From Parahoeflea alexandrii (lineage in GTDB: Bacteria > Pseudomonadota > Alphaproteobacteria > Rhizobiales > Rhizobiaceae), in assembly GCF_024105735.1 (NCBI RefSeq), contig NZ_JAAAML010000003.1, positions 248,001 to 312,000 on the forward strand: a stretch of 64,000 nucleotides of DNA. The letters are read 5' to 3'. Below the pieces are notes generated by a model that saw nothing but the letters and a program-made list of their open reading frames with translations, searched no databases and was not told where the DNA came from. Both the position numbers and the translations under genes were made by a program. Below, in pieces: positions 33,217-42,093 of this stretch (position 1 is its first letter; every line of letters starts with the position of its first letter).

Positions 33217-34230
33217 ATGAAAACAGATCCGCAAGTCCCAGGTACCGCCAGTGTCGGCGGAGTTTCCGGTGCGTTGAAGCAAGAGCGGGCCGGTAACGAC
33301 CTGTACAACATCATCGAGCGCGTCGTGGTGAAGACCTGTTTCAAGGGTGGTCTTCCGGGGTCGGGATCAAGAGATGCCGGTGCCGCAGGCCAGTCCGGTC
33401 CATCCGTCGCCCCCACCATCAACAGGACCGGTCATCCATGTCCGGACGCGAGTGTCGCCATGACATTATCCCAGTCCGAAGACCAGCTCTCCGGCGCCAT
33501 GCCGGGTTCCTCCGCAATGGAGGGTGTCAAACGGTTCATATCGGTCCTCGACAAGATCTATGCCAAGGTGCTCTCGGACGGCGAGTTCGATTACATCGGC
33601 TTCATGCGGGCGCGCTCCCTCGGACCTTCCGAGATGCTCGACCTCCTGGAAGCCTGCGCGGTTCGTTTGGGCGAGGAGTGGGAGTGCGACAGCCTCGGCT
33701 TTGCCGTGGTCACGGTCGCCACTTCGCGGCTGCAGCGCATATTGGCGCGGTTGAGCCAGGATAACCGTTGTTTCGAACGGTCTGCTGGTGATCGTTCGAT
33801 GCTGTTGCTGGTGCCGCGCGGCGAAACACACCTGTTTGCCGTCAGCCTGATCGAGGAGCGTTTCCGCCTTCGGGGCTGGGAAACCAGCATGATCTTTACC
33901 GACCGTATTCTGGATTTGTCAGAGGTGATGAGGTCCGGTGATTTTCAGCTGGTATGCATTGCATGGCTCGACAATAGGCTTAAGAATCGGGTTGAATCCG
34001 TTCTGCAAGCAATTCACACGTCCGTAAATCGGGAACGGACCTGTGTAATCGCTGGCGGGCCGGCTGCTGCGGAACACTCCCAGTGGCTGGAAGAACGGGG
34101 CGTTGAAAAGGTTTGCAGCAATGCCCAAATCGCGTTAGAGACAGCGGAGAGGCATGGCGCAACTCGCATTTCGGCGCAAATTGCGACGGGAATAAACGGC
34201 TCCCTGTTGGAACCGTTGCGAAGTGCCTGA
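33217..34230 (+). CDS. ppaA: PpaA/AerR, B12-binding photosynthesis regulator (antirepressor of PpsR)
   Basis: This protein belongs to the PpaA/AerR family, which binds cobalamin through a B12-binding-like domain and modulates PpsR/CrtJ repression in response to light. The helical part around GPSEMLDLLEACAVRLGEEWECDSLGFAVVTVATSRLQ is followed by the Rossmann part; the conserved histidine occurs in RGETHLFAVSLIEERFRLRGWE. The ATG at 33217 (337 aa) keeps the LYNIIERVVV segment that resembles the N-terminus of the family. Alternatives are an ATG at 33067 without a ribosome binding site and one at 33460 (256 aa, a short-form product). It overlaps the ppsR start region. Confidence 0.88.
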   Translation: MKTDPQVPGTASVGGVSGALKQERAGNDLYNIIERVVVKTCFKGGLPGSGSRDAGAAGQSGPSVAPTINRTGHPCPDASVAMTLSQSEDQLSGAMPGSSAMEGVKRFISVLDKIYAKVLSDGEFDYIGFMRARSLGPSEMLDLLEACAVRLGEEWECDSLGFAVVTVATSRLQRILARLSQDNRCFERSAGDRSMLLLVPRGETHLFAVSLIEERFRLRGWETSMIFTDRILDLSEVMRSGDFQLVCIAWLDNRLKNRVESVLQAIHTSVNRERTCVIAGGPAAAEHSQWLEERGVEKVCSNAQIALETAERHGATRISAQIATGINGSLLEPLRSA

Positions 34231-35671
34231 TCGGAAAATGGAACAACAAACCTCCAGGACACTCCACCGAACCTTTGAAAAAACCCTTCAAGCGTTCGCG
34301 GACCTCCCGCCTTCTGTGTCGCTCACCATGGCGTCGCTCGGTGGTGACGTGACTCTCCTGGTCGACGCTTCCGGATCCATTATCGATGTTGCCTACCTCG
34401 ACGCGGCAATCCAGCGATTTGGTGTCGAGGACTGGCCCGGACGGGCCTGGACCGATACGGTTACCGGCGAAAGCGTCGACAAGATCCGCAATCTCATCGA
34501 TGAATGTGCCAAGACCGGCGCCAGCCGTACCCATCAGGTCAATCACCCCGGCGCCCGGGGCTCGGATCTGCCGATTGAATACGTGCTGCGCCGCATCGAC
34601 GGTTTTCCCTATCTCGTGGCGTCGGGAACCGACCTTCGCAAGTTTGCCGAAGTCCAGCAGCAATTGATTCAGGCCCAGTTCGAGCTGGAGCGGGAATATC
34701 GCCGCGTGCGCGAATCCGAGGCCCGCTATCGCGTCATCTATCAACGCATGGATGCCGCACTTCTGGTCGTTGATGGCGAGACCAGGCGGATCATAGACGG
34801 CAATGCCGCCGCCGGCAGCATCTGCGGTGTAACCCTGGACAAGATGGTCGGAGACACTCTGGTCTCCCTGGTCCAGCGCGATGGTCGCGAGCGCTTGATG
34901 GAGGCCCTGGCCGAATCGCGGTCGCTTGGGCAGAGCCGAACGCTTGCAGTCTCCGCGTCATCCGACGGTTCCGCGATCGAACTCAGGATCAGCCCGTACC
35001 GCGAAAACGGCAAGATCAATTATCTGGTCTCCATTTCCAGCCAGGTCGAGGAAGATTATCCCACCCGCAGTCTTACGGCTGACAAGTGGGGTTGGACCGA
35101 AGCCGTGCCCGAGGCCCAGATCGTGATCGATGCGAAGGGCGCCATCCACTCGGTCAATGGCCGCTTTCTCGACATGATCCATCTGCTCAGCCGCAGTCTT
35201 GCCGTCGGGCGCAATGTCAACAACTGGCTTGGTGCCTCGAGTGTCGACATGCAGGTCCTGTCCAACCGGCTGCGCGACGAGGGCGAAGTACGCCAGTTCC
35301 TGACCGTGGTGCGTGACGATATGGGTGCCAGCAGGCCGGTCAGGCTGTCCGCGACACGCATCGACACCGGCGGTGATCCGCTCTACTCGGTCATCGTTAC
35401 GGAGCAGGGCACGCGGGAAATGCCTGCCGCCGCGAAAGCCAATGGCGTGCATGGGGCCACGTCGGATTTCTCGGAGTTGATCGGGCGGGTGCCGCTCAAG
35501 GAACTGATCCGCGAATCGGCCGACGTCATCGAGAAACTCTGCATCGAGGCGGCGCTGACCCAGACCGAAAACAATCGGGCCGCCGCTGCGGATCTTCTCG
35601 GCCTCTCCCGCCAGAGCCTGTACCTCAAGCTCAAGCGCTACGGTCTCGAGGACTACACCGGCCGGGCCTGA
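34223..35671 (+). CDS. ppsR: PpsR/CrtJ, PAS-domain transcriptional repressor of photosynthesis genes
   Basis: PpsR represses bch, crt and puc genes in oxic or bright conditions. The 482-residue protein has an N-terminal domain (about 30-140), a coiled linker rich in Gln/Glu (about 142-165), two PAS domains (about 165-275 and 290-395) and a Fis-type HTH at the C-terminus (NNRAAAADLLGLSRQSLYLKL). Cysteines are only C95, C201 and C440; C440 in EKLCIEAAL corresponds to the conserved cysteine by the HTH, but none lies at the expected distance upstream to form the intramolecular redox disulfide described in Rhodobacter. The GTG at 34223 overlaps ppaA; the ATG at 34238 is an equally good start. Confidence 0.93.
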   Translation: MPDRKMEQQTSRTLHRTFEKTLQAFADLPPSVSLTMASLGGDVTLLVDASGSIIDVAYLDAAIQRFGVEDWPGRAWTDTVTGESVDKIRNLIDECAKTGASRTHQVNHPGARGSDLPIEYVLRRIDGFPYLVASGTDLRKFAEVQQQLIQAQFELEREYRRVRESEARYRVIYQRMDAALLVVDGETRRIIDGNAAAGSICGVTLDKMVGDTLVSLVQRDGRERLMEALAESRSLGQSRTLAVSASSDGSAIELRISPYRENGKINYLVSISSQVEEDYPTRSLTADKWGWTEAVPEAQIVIDAKGAIHSVNGRFLDMIHLLSRSLAVGRNVNNWLGASSVDMQVLSNRLRDEGEVRQFLTVVRDDMGASRPVRLSATRIDTGGDPLYSVIVTEQGTREMPAAAKANGVHGATSDFSELIGRVPLKELIRESADVIEKLCIEAALTQTENNRAAAADLLGLSRQSLYLKLKRYGLEDYTGRA

Positions 35672-35697
35672 GCCTGTCTGCTTGGTCCGTCGCCAAC

Positions 35698-35715
35698 TGT
35701 AAAATAACATTTACA
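35698..35715. promoter_or_regulatory. PpsR/CrtJ site 1 upstream of bchG
   Basis: TGTAAAATAACATTTACA is an exact TGT-N12-ACA match in the 92-base ppsR-bchG gap and is nearly palindromic. It is followed after one base by a second site. Confidence 0.8.
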
Positions 35716-35716
35716 C

Positions 35717-35734
35717 TGTCAATTTGAATTGACG
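35717..35734. promoter_or_regulatory. PpsR-like site 2 upstream of bchG
   Basis: TGTCAATTTGAATTGACG has the consensus spacing with ACG in place of ACA, the same variant as at 33006. Tandem spacing (19 bases start to start) suggests cooperative tetramer binding. Confidence 0.72.
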
Positions 35735-35763
35735 TTATCGCTTCCCGGTCATAGACTTTTGTC

Positions 35764-36660
35764 ATGACCATGGCGCAAACAACTCCCGCTTCTCCCAGGG
35801 TGCCCACACCGGGTGCGGTGCTGGCCTTGCTCAAGCCCGTCACCTGGTTTCCGCCGATGTGGGCCTTTGCCTGCGGCGCGATTTCCGCCGGGCAGATCAC
35901 CTCCGACCGATGGGTCGCGGTGGGGCTCGGCGTTCTGCTCGCCGGGCCGTTGCTCTGCGGCACCAGCCAGGCGGTCAATGACTGGTTCGATCGCCATGTC
36001 GACGCCATCAACGAGCCTGACCGTGTGATCCCTTCGGGCCGCATGCCCGGCCGCTGGGGGCTGGGTGTGGCGATCTTCAATTCCGTCCTCTCGATGGTCG
36101 TCGCCGCTTTCCTGGGCTTGACGGTCTTCATTGCCGCAGCCATCGGGCTGGCGCTCGCCTGGGCCTATTCGGCACCGCCGTTCCGGCTCAAGCGCAACGG
36201 CTGGTGGGGCAATTCGGCTTGCGGATTTTCCTACGAGACCTTGCCCTGGATCACCGCCGCCGCTGCGGCCTTGGGAACCGTTCCGAGCGGTGAGATCTTC
36301 ATCATCGCGTTCTTGTACGGCCTTGGTGCACTGGGCATCATGACGCTCAATGATTTCAAATCGATGGAAGGCGACACCAAAATGGGTATCGCCTCGCTGC
36401 CGGTGCAGATGGGCGCCAGGGCCGCGGCCATGTTCGCCGGCCTGTCGATGATCGTGCCGCAGCTGGTGGTGGTTGGTCTGCTGTTGGCCTGGAGCCACGC
36501 CTGGTCTGCTGCGGCAGTCGGCGCGCTGGCCTTCGCGCAGGCCGTGGCATTGCCCCGCCTGGTTGCCGATCCGAAGGGCAAGGCGATCTGGTACTCGGCG
36601 CTCGGCGTCGGGCTCTACGTCACCGGCATGATGATAACCGCATTTGCGATCCGGCCCTGA
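35764..36660 (+). CDS. bchG: Bacteriochlorophyll synthase BchG
   Basis: BchG is the UbiA-family prenyltransferase that esterifies bacteriochlorophyllide a with geranylgeranyl or phytyl diphosphate. The first aspartate motif is NDWFDRHVDAINEPDR (about residues 74-89) and the second region contains NDFKSMEGDTKMG. It has about eight to nine membrane helices in 298 residues. It starts an operon with the PucC-like gene and bchP, controlled by two PpsR sites. Confidence 0.96.
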   Translation: MTMAQTTPASPRVPTPGAVLALLKPVTWFPPMWAFACGAISAGQITSDRWVAVGLGVLLAGPLLCGTSQAVNDWFDRHVDAINEPDRVIPSGRMPGRWGLGVAIFNSVLSMVVAAFLGLTVFIAAAIGLALAWAYSAPPFRLKRNGWWGNSACGFSYETLPWITAAAAALGTVPSGEIFIIAFLYGLGALGIMTLNDFKSMEGDTKMGIASLPVQMGARAAAMFAGLSMIVPQLVVVGLLLAWSHAWSAAAVGALAFAQAVALPRLVADPKGKAIWYSALGVGLYVTGMMITAFAIRP

Positions 36661-36685
36661 GCCGGACCTGGGAGGGAGAGAGGCA

Positions 36686-38068
36686 ATGGCTGGATACGCG
36701 GCAACGGGACAGAGCGGAGCCACTGCGGGCCTGGGCTGGCTCTCGATCGTGCGGCTTGGACTGGTACAGGCGTCGCTGGGATCGATCGTGGTACTCACCA
36801 CATCGGTTCTCAACCGCGTCATGGTGGTCGAGCTGATGCTTGCCGCCGTCATCCCCGGGCTCCTTGTCGGCCTGCACTACGGCGTTCAGATCTCGAGGCC
36901 GCTCTGGGGCCACGGCTCCGACCGTGGCGGCCGGCGCACGCCCTGGATCCTTGGCGGCATCCTGTTGCTGGCGCTTGCGGGAACCGGCGCTTCAGCCACC
37001 ACGCTGCTGTTCGGCGCGCATTTCTGGCTGGCTATGGCGCTGGCGATCTTTTGCTTCGCCCTGATCGGACTTGGCATCGGCGCTGCGGGAACCTCGCTGC
37101 TGGCCTTGCTGGCAAGCCGCACCGCGCTGCATCGCAAGCCCGCTGCCGCAACCATCGTCTGGATGATGATGATCGCCGGCATTGTCGTCACCGCGATCAT
37201 CTCCGGCGCCTGGCTTGATCCGTTTTCCTTTGTCCGGCTGATCACTGTGACGGCGATTGCCGGAGCCATCGCCTTCACGCTGACCTGTCTCGCGATCTTC
37301 AATGTCGAACGCAACACCATGCCGGTCGACGGCCCGCCGGCGGCGCAGCGGCTTGATTTCCGCCGGAGCCTGGCTGCGACCTGGGGCGATCGTGACGCGC
37401 GGCTGTTTACCGTTTTCGTTTTTGTCTCGATGCTCGCCTACGCCACCCAGGATCTCATTCTCGAGCCCTTCGGCGGATTGCTGTTTGGCCTTACGCCGGG
37501 CGAAACCACGCAGATTTCAGGTCTGCAGCACAGCGGCATCCTGCTTGGCATGGCAATGGTCGGCGTGCTCGGCTCGCTGTTTGCCCGGAAGAAGCCGCTC
37601 ATCCTCAAGGCCTTCATCTTCTTTGGCTGTGTCGGCTCGGCGGTGGCGCTGGCCGGTCTTTCTCTGTCTGCATTGGTTGCGCCGGCCTGGCCGCTCAAGG
37701 CCAACATCTTCGTGCTCGGCGTCGCCAATGGCGCTTTCGCCGTCGCCGCCATCGGCGCGATGATGATGCTGGCCTCGGGCGGCGACGGTGCCTCCGAGGG
37801 CATCCGCATGGGTGTCTGGGGCGCCGCCCAGGCAGTCTCCTTCGGCCTCGGCGGCTTTCTCGGCACCGTCGCAATCGACGTTACAAGAACCCTGACCGGC
37901 GACACGCCCTTGTCCTTTGCCGTTGTCTTCGGACTTGAGGCCGGTCTGTTCGTCGTCGCCGCGGCAATCGCGCTTCTGATCAGGACACCGGCGCACCGGC
38001 AGCCCGGCCTTCCAGCCCGGGAGCGGGTGCCTGAACCTGCCCCCTCCTACGCAATTCCAGCGGAGTGA
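36686..38068 (+). CDS. PucC/LhaA-family MFS protein between bchG and bchP (ORF428-like)
   Basis: This 460-residue, 12-helix protein is a second BCD-family transporter in the cluster. It shows VVLTTSVLNRVMVVELMLAAVIPG, SRPLWGHGSDRGGRRTPWI and YATQDLILEPFGGLLFGLT, which parallel LhaA. The equivalent gene between bchG and bchP is known as orf428 in Rhodobacter capsulatus; a role in pigment delivery is inferred. The ATG at 36686 follows GGGAGGGAGAG; the open frame extends 14 codons upstream into the bchG end. Confidence 0.9.
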   Translation: MAGYAATGQSGATAGLGWLSIVRLGLVQASLGSIVVLTTSVLNRVMVVELMLAAVIPGLLVGLHYGVQISRPLWGHGSDRGGRRTPWILGGILLLALAGTGASATTLLFGAHFWLAMALAIFCFALIGLGIGAAGTSLLALLASRTALHRKPAAATIVWMMMIAGIVVTAIISGAWLDPFSFVRLITVTAIAGAIAFTLTCLAIFNVERNTMPVDGPPAAQRLDFRRSLAATWGDRDARLFTVFVFVSMLAYATQDLILEPFGGLLFGLTPGETTQISGLQHSGILLGMAMVGVLGSLFARKKPLILKAFIFFGCVGSAVALAGLSLSALVAPAWPLKANIFVLGVANGAFAVAAIGAMMMLASGGDGASEGIRMGVWGAAQAVSFGLGGFLGTVAIDVTRTLTGDTPLSFAVVFGLEAGLFVVAAAIALLIRTPAHRQPGLPARERVPEPAPSYAIPAE

Positions 38069-38073
38069 AGATC

Positions 38074-39303
38074 ATGCATTTGAACACCCATGATGCACCA
38101 CGCGACCATGTCGCCCCGACCCATTATGACGTGATCGTCATCGGTGGCGGCCCCGCCGGCGCGCGTGCGGCCGAACGGCTGGCCGCAGCCGGACGAAGCA
38201 CCTTGCTGGTCGACAAGGAGGGCCGCACCAAACCCTGTGGCGGGGCCATTCCATCCAATGCCATGGCGCAATATGCAATCGCGCCCGAGCAGATCAAGGC
38301 GCGCGTTCGCGGTGCCCGGATGACCGGCCCGAGCGGAGTTCAGGTCGGCATGGAGATCGGCGATGTCGGCCATGTCGGCATGGTCGACCGTGACCAGTTT
38401 GACCCTTATCTTCGCGAACGTGCCCGGCTTGTCGGGGCAGATTATCGCGCCGCGAATTTCGCCTCGCTCGAACACCGGGCCGACGGGCTGGTGGACATCA
38501 AGCTTGCCAAGAGCAAGGATCGCGACGCGGAGACGCTGACGGCCTCGGTGGTGATCGGCGCTGATGGCGCCAATTCGGCCGTGCGTCGCGCGATCTTCGG
38601 GCCGAAGTTGCGCCCGCCCTATGTGTTCGCCTATCACGAAATCGTCCGCTCGCCGGCGCCGGGTGCCAACAAGGAATTCGATCCTACCCAATGCGAGGTG
38701 ATCTATGACGGCGAGATCTCGCCCGATTTCTATGGCTGGGTGTTTCCGCACGGGCCCTATACCAGCGTCGGCTGCGGTTCGGCGGTGAAGGGCTTCGATC
38801 TCAAGGCCGCCACCCGTGAACTGCGCGAGCGCTTTGGCCTGGCTGACGCCGAGACGGTCCGCGAAGAAGGCGCACCGCTGCCGCTCAAGCCGATGAAGCG
38901 CTGGGATGATGGCAGGAACGTGCTGCTGATCGGTGACGCGGCAGGCGTGGTCGCACCCTCCTCGGGTGAGGGGATCTGGTATGCCATGCACACCGGCGAT
39001 CTTGGCGCCGAAGCCGCGATCAAGGTTCTCGAGACCGGCAATGCCAAGCATCTCGCCAGCGCCCGCAAGCGCTTCCAGAAAGCCCATGGCAAGGTCTTCC
39101 TTGTGCTCGGATTCATGCAGTGGTTCTGGTATTCGAGCGACAAGCGACGTGAGAAATTCGTCAAGATGTGCGCCGACAAGGACGTCCAGCGGCTGACCTG
39201 GGAAAGCTATCTCAACAAGAAGCTGGTCCGAAAAGATCCGATGGCCCATGTCCGCGTGTTCCTCAAGGACATGCGCCAACTGCTCAGACCGGCAGCGCAC
39301 TGA
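38074..39303 (+). CDS. bchP: Geranylgeranyl reductase BchP
   Basis: BchP is an FAD-dependent reductase that saturates three double bonds of the geranylgeranyl tail of bacteriochlorophyll to phytyl. DVIVIGGGPAGARAAERLAAAG (residues about 19-40) is the FAD-binding motif; a second flavin motif LLIGDAAGVVAPSSGEGIWYAMHTG lies in the C-terminal half. The ATG at 38074 has GGAG 8 bases upstream; a GTG at 38065 overlaps the preceding stop. Its own stop overlaps the next gene as TGATG. Confidence 0.95.
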   Translation: MHLNTHDAPRDHVAPTHYDVIVIGGGPAGARAAERLAAAGRSTLLVDKEGRTKPCGGAIPSNAMAQYAIAPEQIKARVRGARMTGPSGVQVGMEIGDVGHVGMVDRDQFDPYLRERARLVGADYRAANFASLEHRADGLVDIKLAKSKDRDAETLTASVVIGADGANSAVRRAIFGPKLRPPYVFAYHEIVRSPAPGANKEFDPTQCEVIYDGEISPDFYGWVFPHGPYTSVGCGSAVKGFDLKAATRELRERFGLADAETVREEGAPLPLKPMKRWDDGRNVLLIGDAAGVVAPSSGEGIWYAMHTGDLGAEAAIKVLETGNAKHLASARKRFQKAHGKVFLVLGFMQWFWYSSDKRREKFVKMCADKDVQRLTWESYLNKKLVRKDPMAHVRVFLKDMRQLLRPAAH

Positions 39304-39581
39304 TGTGGCCGGACTGGGTGATCGCTTTCGTCGGTGACGGGCGAATTGCGCTTCTGGCGCTGGCCGTCATTGGCCTGGAAGCCTTGGTGATTGTGGTCTT
39401 CATGCGCTCTCGCGCGCGTGTCGGCTCGCTGATACTGACCATGGCCTCGGGTGCGGGCCTGCTCGGCGCTCTCTATGCCGCGCTGTCGGGCGCGTCAGCG
39501 GGCATGATTGCCGTCTGGCTGGTGCTGGCGCTCCTCGCTCATGCGTCCGACATGGGGACGCGTCTCTTCCGCAATACCTGA
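39303..39581 (+). CDS. Small membrane protein downstream of bchP, 92 aa, unknown function
   Basis: The ATG shares a base with the bchP stop (TGATG), giving 92 residues. Three hydrophobic helices are predicted (about 16-32, 39-59 and 63-82), ending with the basic tail DMGTRLFRNT. Comparable small membrane proteins follow bchP in other proteobacterial clusters, but I know of no function. Translational coupling to bchP suggests a role in pigment tail reduction or delivery. Confidence 0.78.
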   Translation: MWPDWVIAFVGDGRIALLALAVIGLEALVIVVFMRSRARVGSLILTMASGAGLLGALYAALSGASAGMIAVWLVLALLAHASDMGTRLFRNT

Positions 39582-39701
39582 CAAATACGGAATGTCCGCG
39601 TTTCAATTGCTGGTGCGGCCTCTGTTTCAGGCTCTGCGAGCTGTTCAGCGGTGCTTGGCGCCTTATCTCTCCTGCCACCCGATCCGCATGCTGCCAATAT
39701 G

Positions 39702-39715
39702 TTGATCTATGTCAA
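39702..39715. promoter_or_regulatory. FnrL-type (FNR) site upstream of bchE
   Basis: TTGATCTATGTCAA fits the FNR/FnrL pattern TTGAY-N4-RTCAA. It overlaps the left end of a PpsR site and lies 57 bases before the bchE ATG. FnrL activation of the oxygen-independent cyclase gene is established in Rhodobacter; the same control is inferred here. Confidence 0.66.
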
Positions 39716-39727
39716 AAATAGATGACA
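39710..39727. promoter_or_regulatory. PpsR/CrtJ site 1 upstream of bchE
   Basis: TGTCAAAAATAGATGACA is an exact TGT-N12-ACA match, sharing 6 bases with the FnrL-type site. Confidence 0.8.
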
Positions 39728-39734
39728 CAAATCA

Positions 39735-39752
39735 TGTCAATCTAATTAGACA
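39735..39752. promoter_or_regulatory. PpsR/CrtJ site 2 upstream of bchE
   Basis: TGTCAATCTAATTAGACA is an exact match ending 20 bases before the bchE ATG. The two sites are 25 bases apart start to start, a little more than at bchG. Confidence 0.82.
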
Positions 39753-39772
39753 TGATTTGATGGGAGGCCAGC

Positions 39773-41410
39773 ATGCGCATTGTACTCGTACATCCGAACT
39801 ATCACTCGGGCGGCGCGGAGATCGCCGGCAACTGGCCGCCGGCCTGGGTCGCCTATCTGGCGGGCCATCTCAAGGACGCGGGTTTCACCGACATCCACTT
39901 CATCGATGCGATGACCAATGATCTCTCTGACGAGGATCTCGCATCCCGGCTCACCGAACTCAAGCCTGATGTGGTCGGTGTAACCGCCATCACGCCGTCG
40001 ATCTACAAGGCGGAGAGGGTGCTTGAGATTGCCAGAGAGGTGGTGCCCGGTGCACTCAGGGTGCTTGGCGGCATCCACGCCACATTCATGTACAAGCAGG
40101 TGCTCTCCGAGGCACCCTGGATCGACGTCATTGTCCGAGGCGAGGGCGAGGAAATCTTCCGTGAACTGATCCGCACCGTCGCCGAGGAGCGCTGGCCCGA
40201 GGGAAGGGCGGCCATCAAGGGCCTCGCCTACATCGCCGATGACGGCAAGATCGTCGCCACCCAGGCTGCGCCCACGGTCAAGGATCTCGATGCCATCAAC
40301 CCGGACTGGACGCTCTTGGAATGGAGCAAGTACATCTATGTCCCGCTCGGCGTGCGCGTCGCCATCCCCAACATGGCCCGCGGCTGCCCCTTCACCTGTT
40401 CCTTCTGCAGCCAGTGGAAATTCTGGCGCGACTACCGGGTGCGCGACCCAAAGAAGGTGGTCGACGAGATCGAGAACCTGGTCAACCACCATCAGGTCGG
40501 CTTCTTCATCCTCGCCGACGAGGAACCCACGATCAACCGCAAGAAGTTCATCCAGTTCTGCGAGGAGCTGATCGCCCGCGGCCTGCCCGACAAGGTCAAG
40601 TGGGGCATCAACACCCGCGTCACCGACATCATGCGCGACAAGGAGCTCTTGAAGTTCTACCGCAAGGCCGGCCTGGTCCACATCTCGCTCGGCACCGAGG
40701 CCGCAGCCCAATTGAAGCTCGACCGCTTCAACAAGGAGACCAAGGTCTCCGAGAACAAGGAAGCCATCCGGCTCCTGCGCGAGGCCGACATCTTCGTCGA
40801 GGCACAGTTCATCGTCGGCCTCGAAAACGAGACCGCCGAGACGCTCGAGGAAACCTACCGTATGGCCTGGGACTGGCAGCCCGATCTCGCCAACTGGGCC
40901 ATGTACACCCCTTGGCCGTTCACCCCGCTGTTTCAGGAACTGGGCGACAAGGTCGAGATCTTCGATTTCGAGAAATACAATTTCGTCACCCCGATTATGA
41001 AGCCGGAAGCCATGGACCGGGCCGAACTGCTTGACCGGGTGATGAACAATTACCGCCGCTTCTACATGCAGAAGGCATTGTTTCACTATCCCTGGCGCGG
41101 CACCGGCTTCCGGCGAAGATACCTGCTCGGATGCCTCAAGGCCTTCCTCAAGGCAGGCTTCGAGCGCAAGTTCTATGATCTCGGCAAGGCCAATTACTGG
41201 GGTCCGCAATCCAAGAAGGGCGTCAACTTCAACTTCGACCGCACCCGCAAGATCGCGCCGGCACAGATGGAGGACTGGGCTGCCATCCACGACCGCAAGG
41301 TGGCGCTGGAGAAGGCTCGCGCCAAACTCAGGGACGACGATACAGGCACCGTGATGGCCTGCGGCGGCGGCACCGAGCAGATGGAGGAAAGCCGGGAGCC
41401 CGCGGAATGA
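39773..41410 (+). CDS. bchE: Anaerobic Mg-protoporphyrin IX monomethyl ester cyclase BchE
   Basis: BchE is a B12-dependent radical SAM enzyme that forms ring E without O2. The N-terminal B12-binding domain starts [14 protein letters not shown], and the radical SAM [4Fe-4S] motif is [15 protein letters not shown] (about residue 205). The 545-residue length is typical. The gene overlaps bchJ by ATGA and is preceded by one FnrL-type and two PpsR sites, consistent with expression at low oxygen. Confidence 0.96.
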   Translation: MRIVLVHPNYHSGGAEIAGNWPPAWVAYLAGHLKDAGFTDIHFIDAMTNDLSDEDLASRLTELKPDVVGVTAITPSIYKAERVLEIAREVVPGALRVLGGIHATFMYKQVLSEAPWIDVIVRGEGEEIFRELIRTVAEERWPEGRAAIKGLAYIADDGKIVATQAAPTVKDLDAINPDWTLLEWSKYIYVPLGVRVAIPNMARGCPFTCSFCSQWKFWRDYRVRDPKKVVDEIENLVNHHQVGFFILADEEPTINRKKFIQFCEELIARGLPDKVKWGINTRVTDIMRDKELLKFYRKAGLVHISLGTEAAAQLKLDRFNKETKVSENKEAIRLLREADIFVEAQFIVGLENETAETLEETYRMAWDWQPDLANWAMYTPWPFTPLFQELGDKVEIFDFEKYNFVTPIMKPEAMDRAELLDRVMNNYRRFYMQKALFHYPWRGTGFRRRYLLGCLKAFLKAGFERKFYDLGKANYWGPQSKKGVNFNFDRTRKIAPAQMEDWAAIHDRKVALEKARAKLRDDDTGTVMACGGGTEQMEESREPAE

Positions 41411-42093
41411 GCGATGCGGTGAGCCCGGTTCTTTTCCGAGCCGCAGACAGGCCGGGTCCGGCCGCAGTGGGCCCGGGCATGGGTGAAGAGGCGCTTGGCC
41501 TCAACACGGACGCCCCGTCACCGCATGCCGTCCACAAGGTGGGGCCGAACGCCGTGATCCAGACCCGGCTTGCCCTGATCGACATCTGCGGCGCCGGGCA
41601 TGCCCGCGCCCTGTTCTCGGAGGCCGGATTGATCGACTGGTTCGACCTCCCGCCCGACAGCATGGTGTCCGCCGAGCCCGTAAACCGGCTCAACATGACC
41701 CTGTTCTGGCAGCTTGAAAGCCCGGTTTTTGAAATGCTCATGGCCGATGCAGGCGTCCGTACCGGGCGCTACATCCTGGAAAATCGAATCCCCCGTCCGG
41801 TTCGCAGACTGCTGCAGAAACTGCCGGTGTGGCTTGCGGCGAGGGCTCTGCTCAAGGCGATCCGCGCCCATGCCTGGACCTTCGCGGGAAATGCCCGGGT
41901 CTCGATTGCGCCGGGTCACCCGGCAATCATCGAGATCCGCTCAAATCCGATCGCCGTCCCCGGCTGCCCCTGGCACCGGGGCGTGTTCGAAATGCTGTTT
42001 TCCGGGATTCTTGGAAAGCCCGTCCATGTTGATCATTCGACCCTGTTCGATGGCCAGTCATGCGATCGCTTCATGGTTCGCTGGAACGTCTGA
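41407..42093 (+). CDS. bchJ: BchJ, V4R-domain bacteriochlorophyll biosynthesis protein
   Basis: BchJ (228 residues) is a V4R-domain protein once proposed to be the 8-vinyl reductase; current evidence favours a substrate-carrying role for ring intermediates. The C-terminal half contains [15 protein letters not shown] and [18 protein letters not shown], typical of the family. The Pro/Gly-rich N-terminus is low in complexity. It is coupled to bchE and is the last PGC gene in the window. Confidence 0.9.
   Translation: MSDAVSPVLFRAADRPGPAAVGPGMGEEALGLNTDAPSPHAVHKVGPNAVIQTRLALIDICGAGHARALFSEAGLIDWFDLPPDSMVSAEPVNRLNMTLFWQLESPVFEMLMADAGVRTGRYILENRIPRPVRRLLQKLPVWLAARALLKAIRAHAWTFAGNARVSIAPGHPAIIEIRSNPIAVPGCPWHRGVFEMLFSGILGKPVHVDHSTLFDGQSCDRFMVRWNV

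Noticed and set aside
39746-41290. 514-codon open frame antisense to bchE
   Set aside because: It covers bchE on the other strand and shows no recognisable family; bchE has all its motifs.
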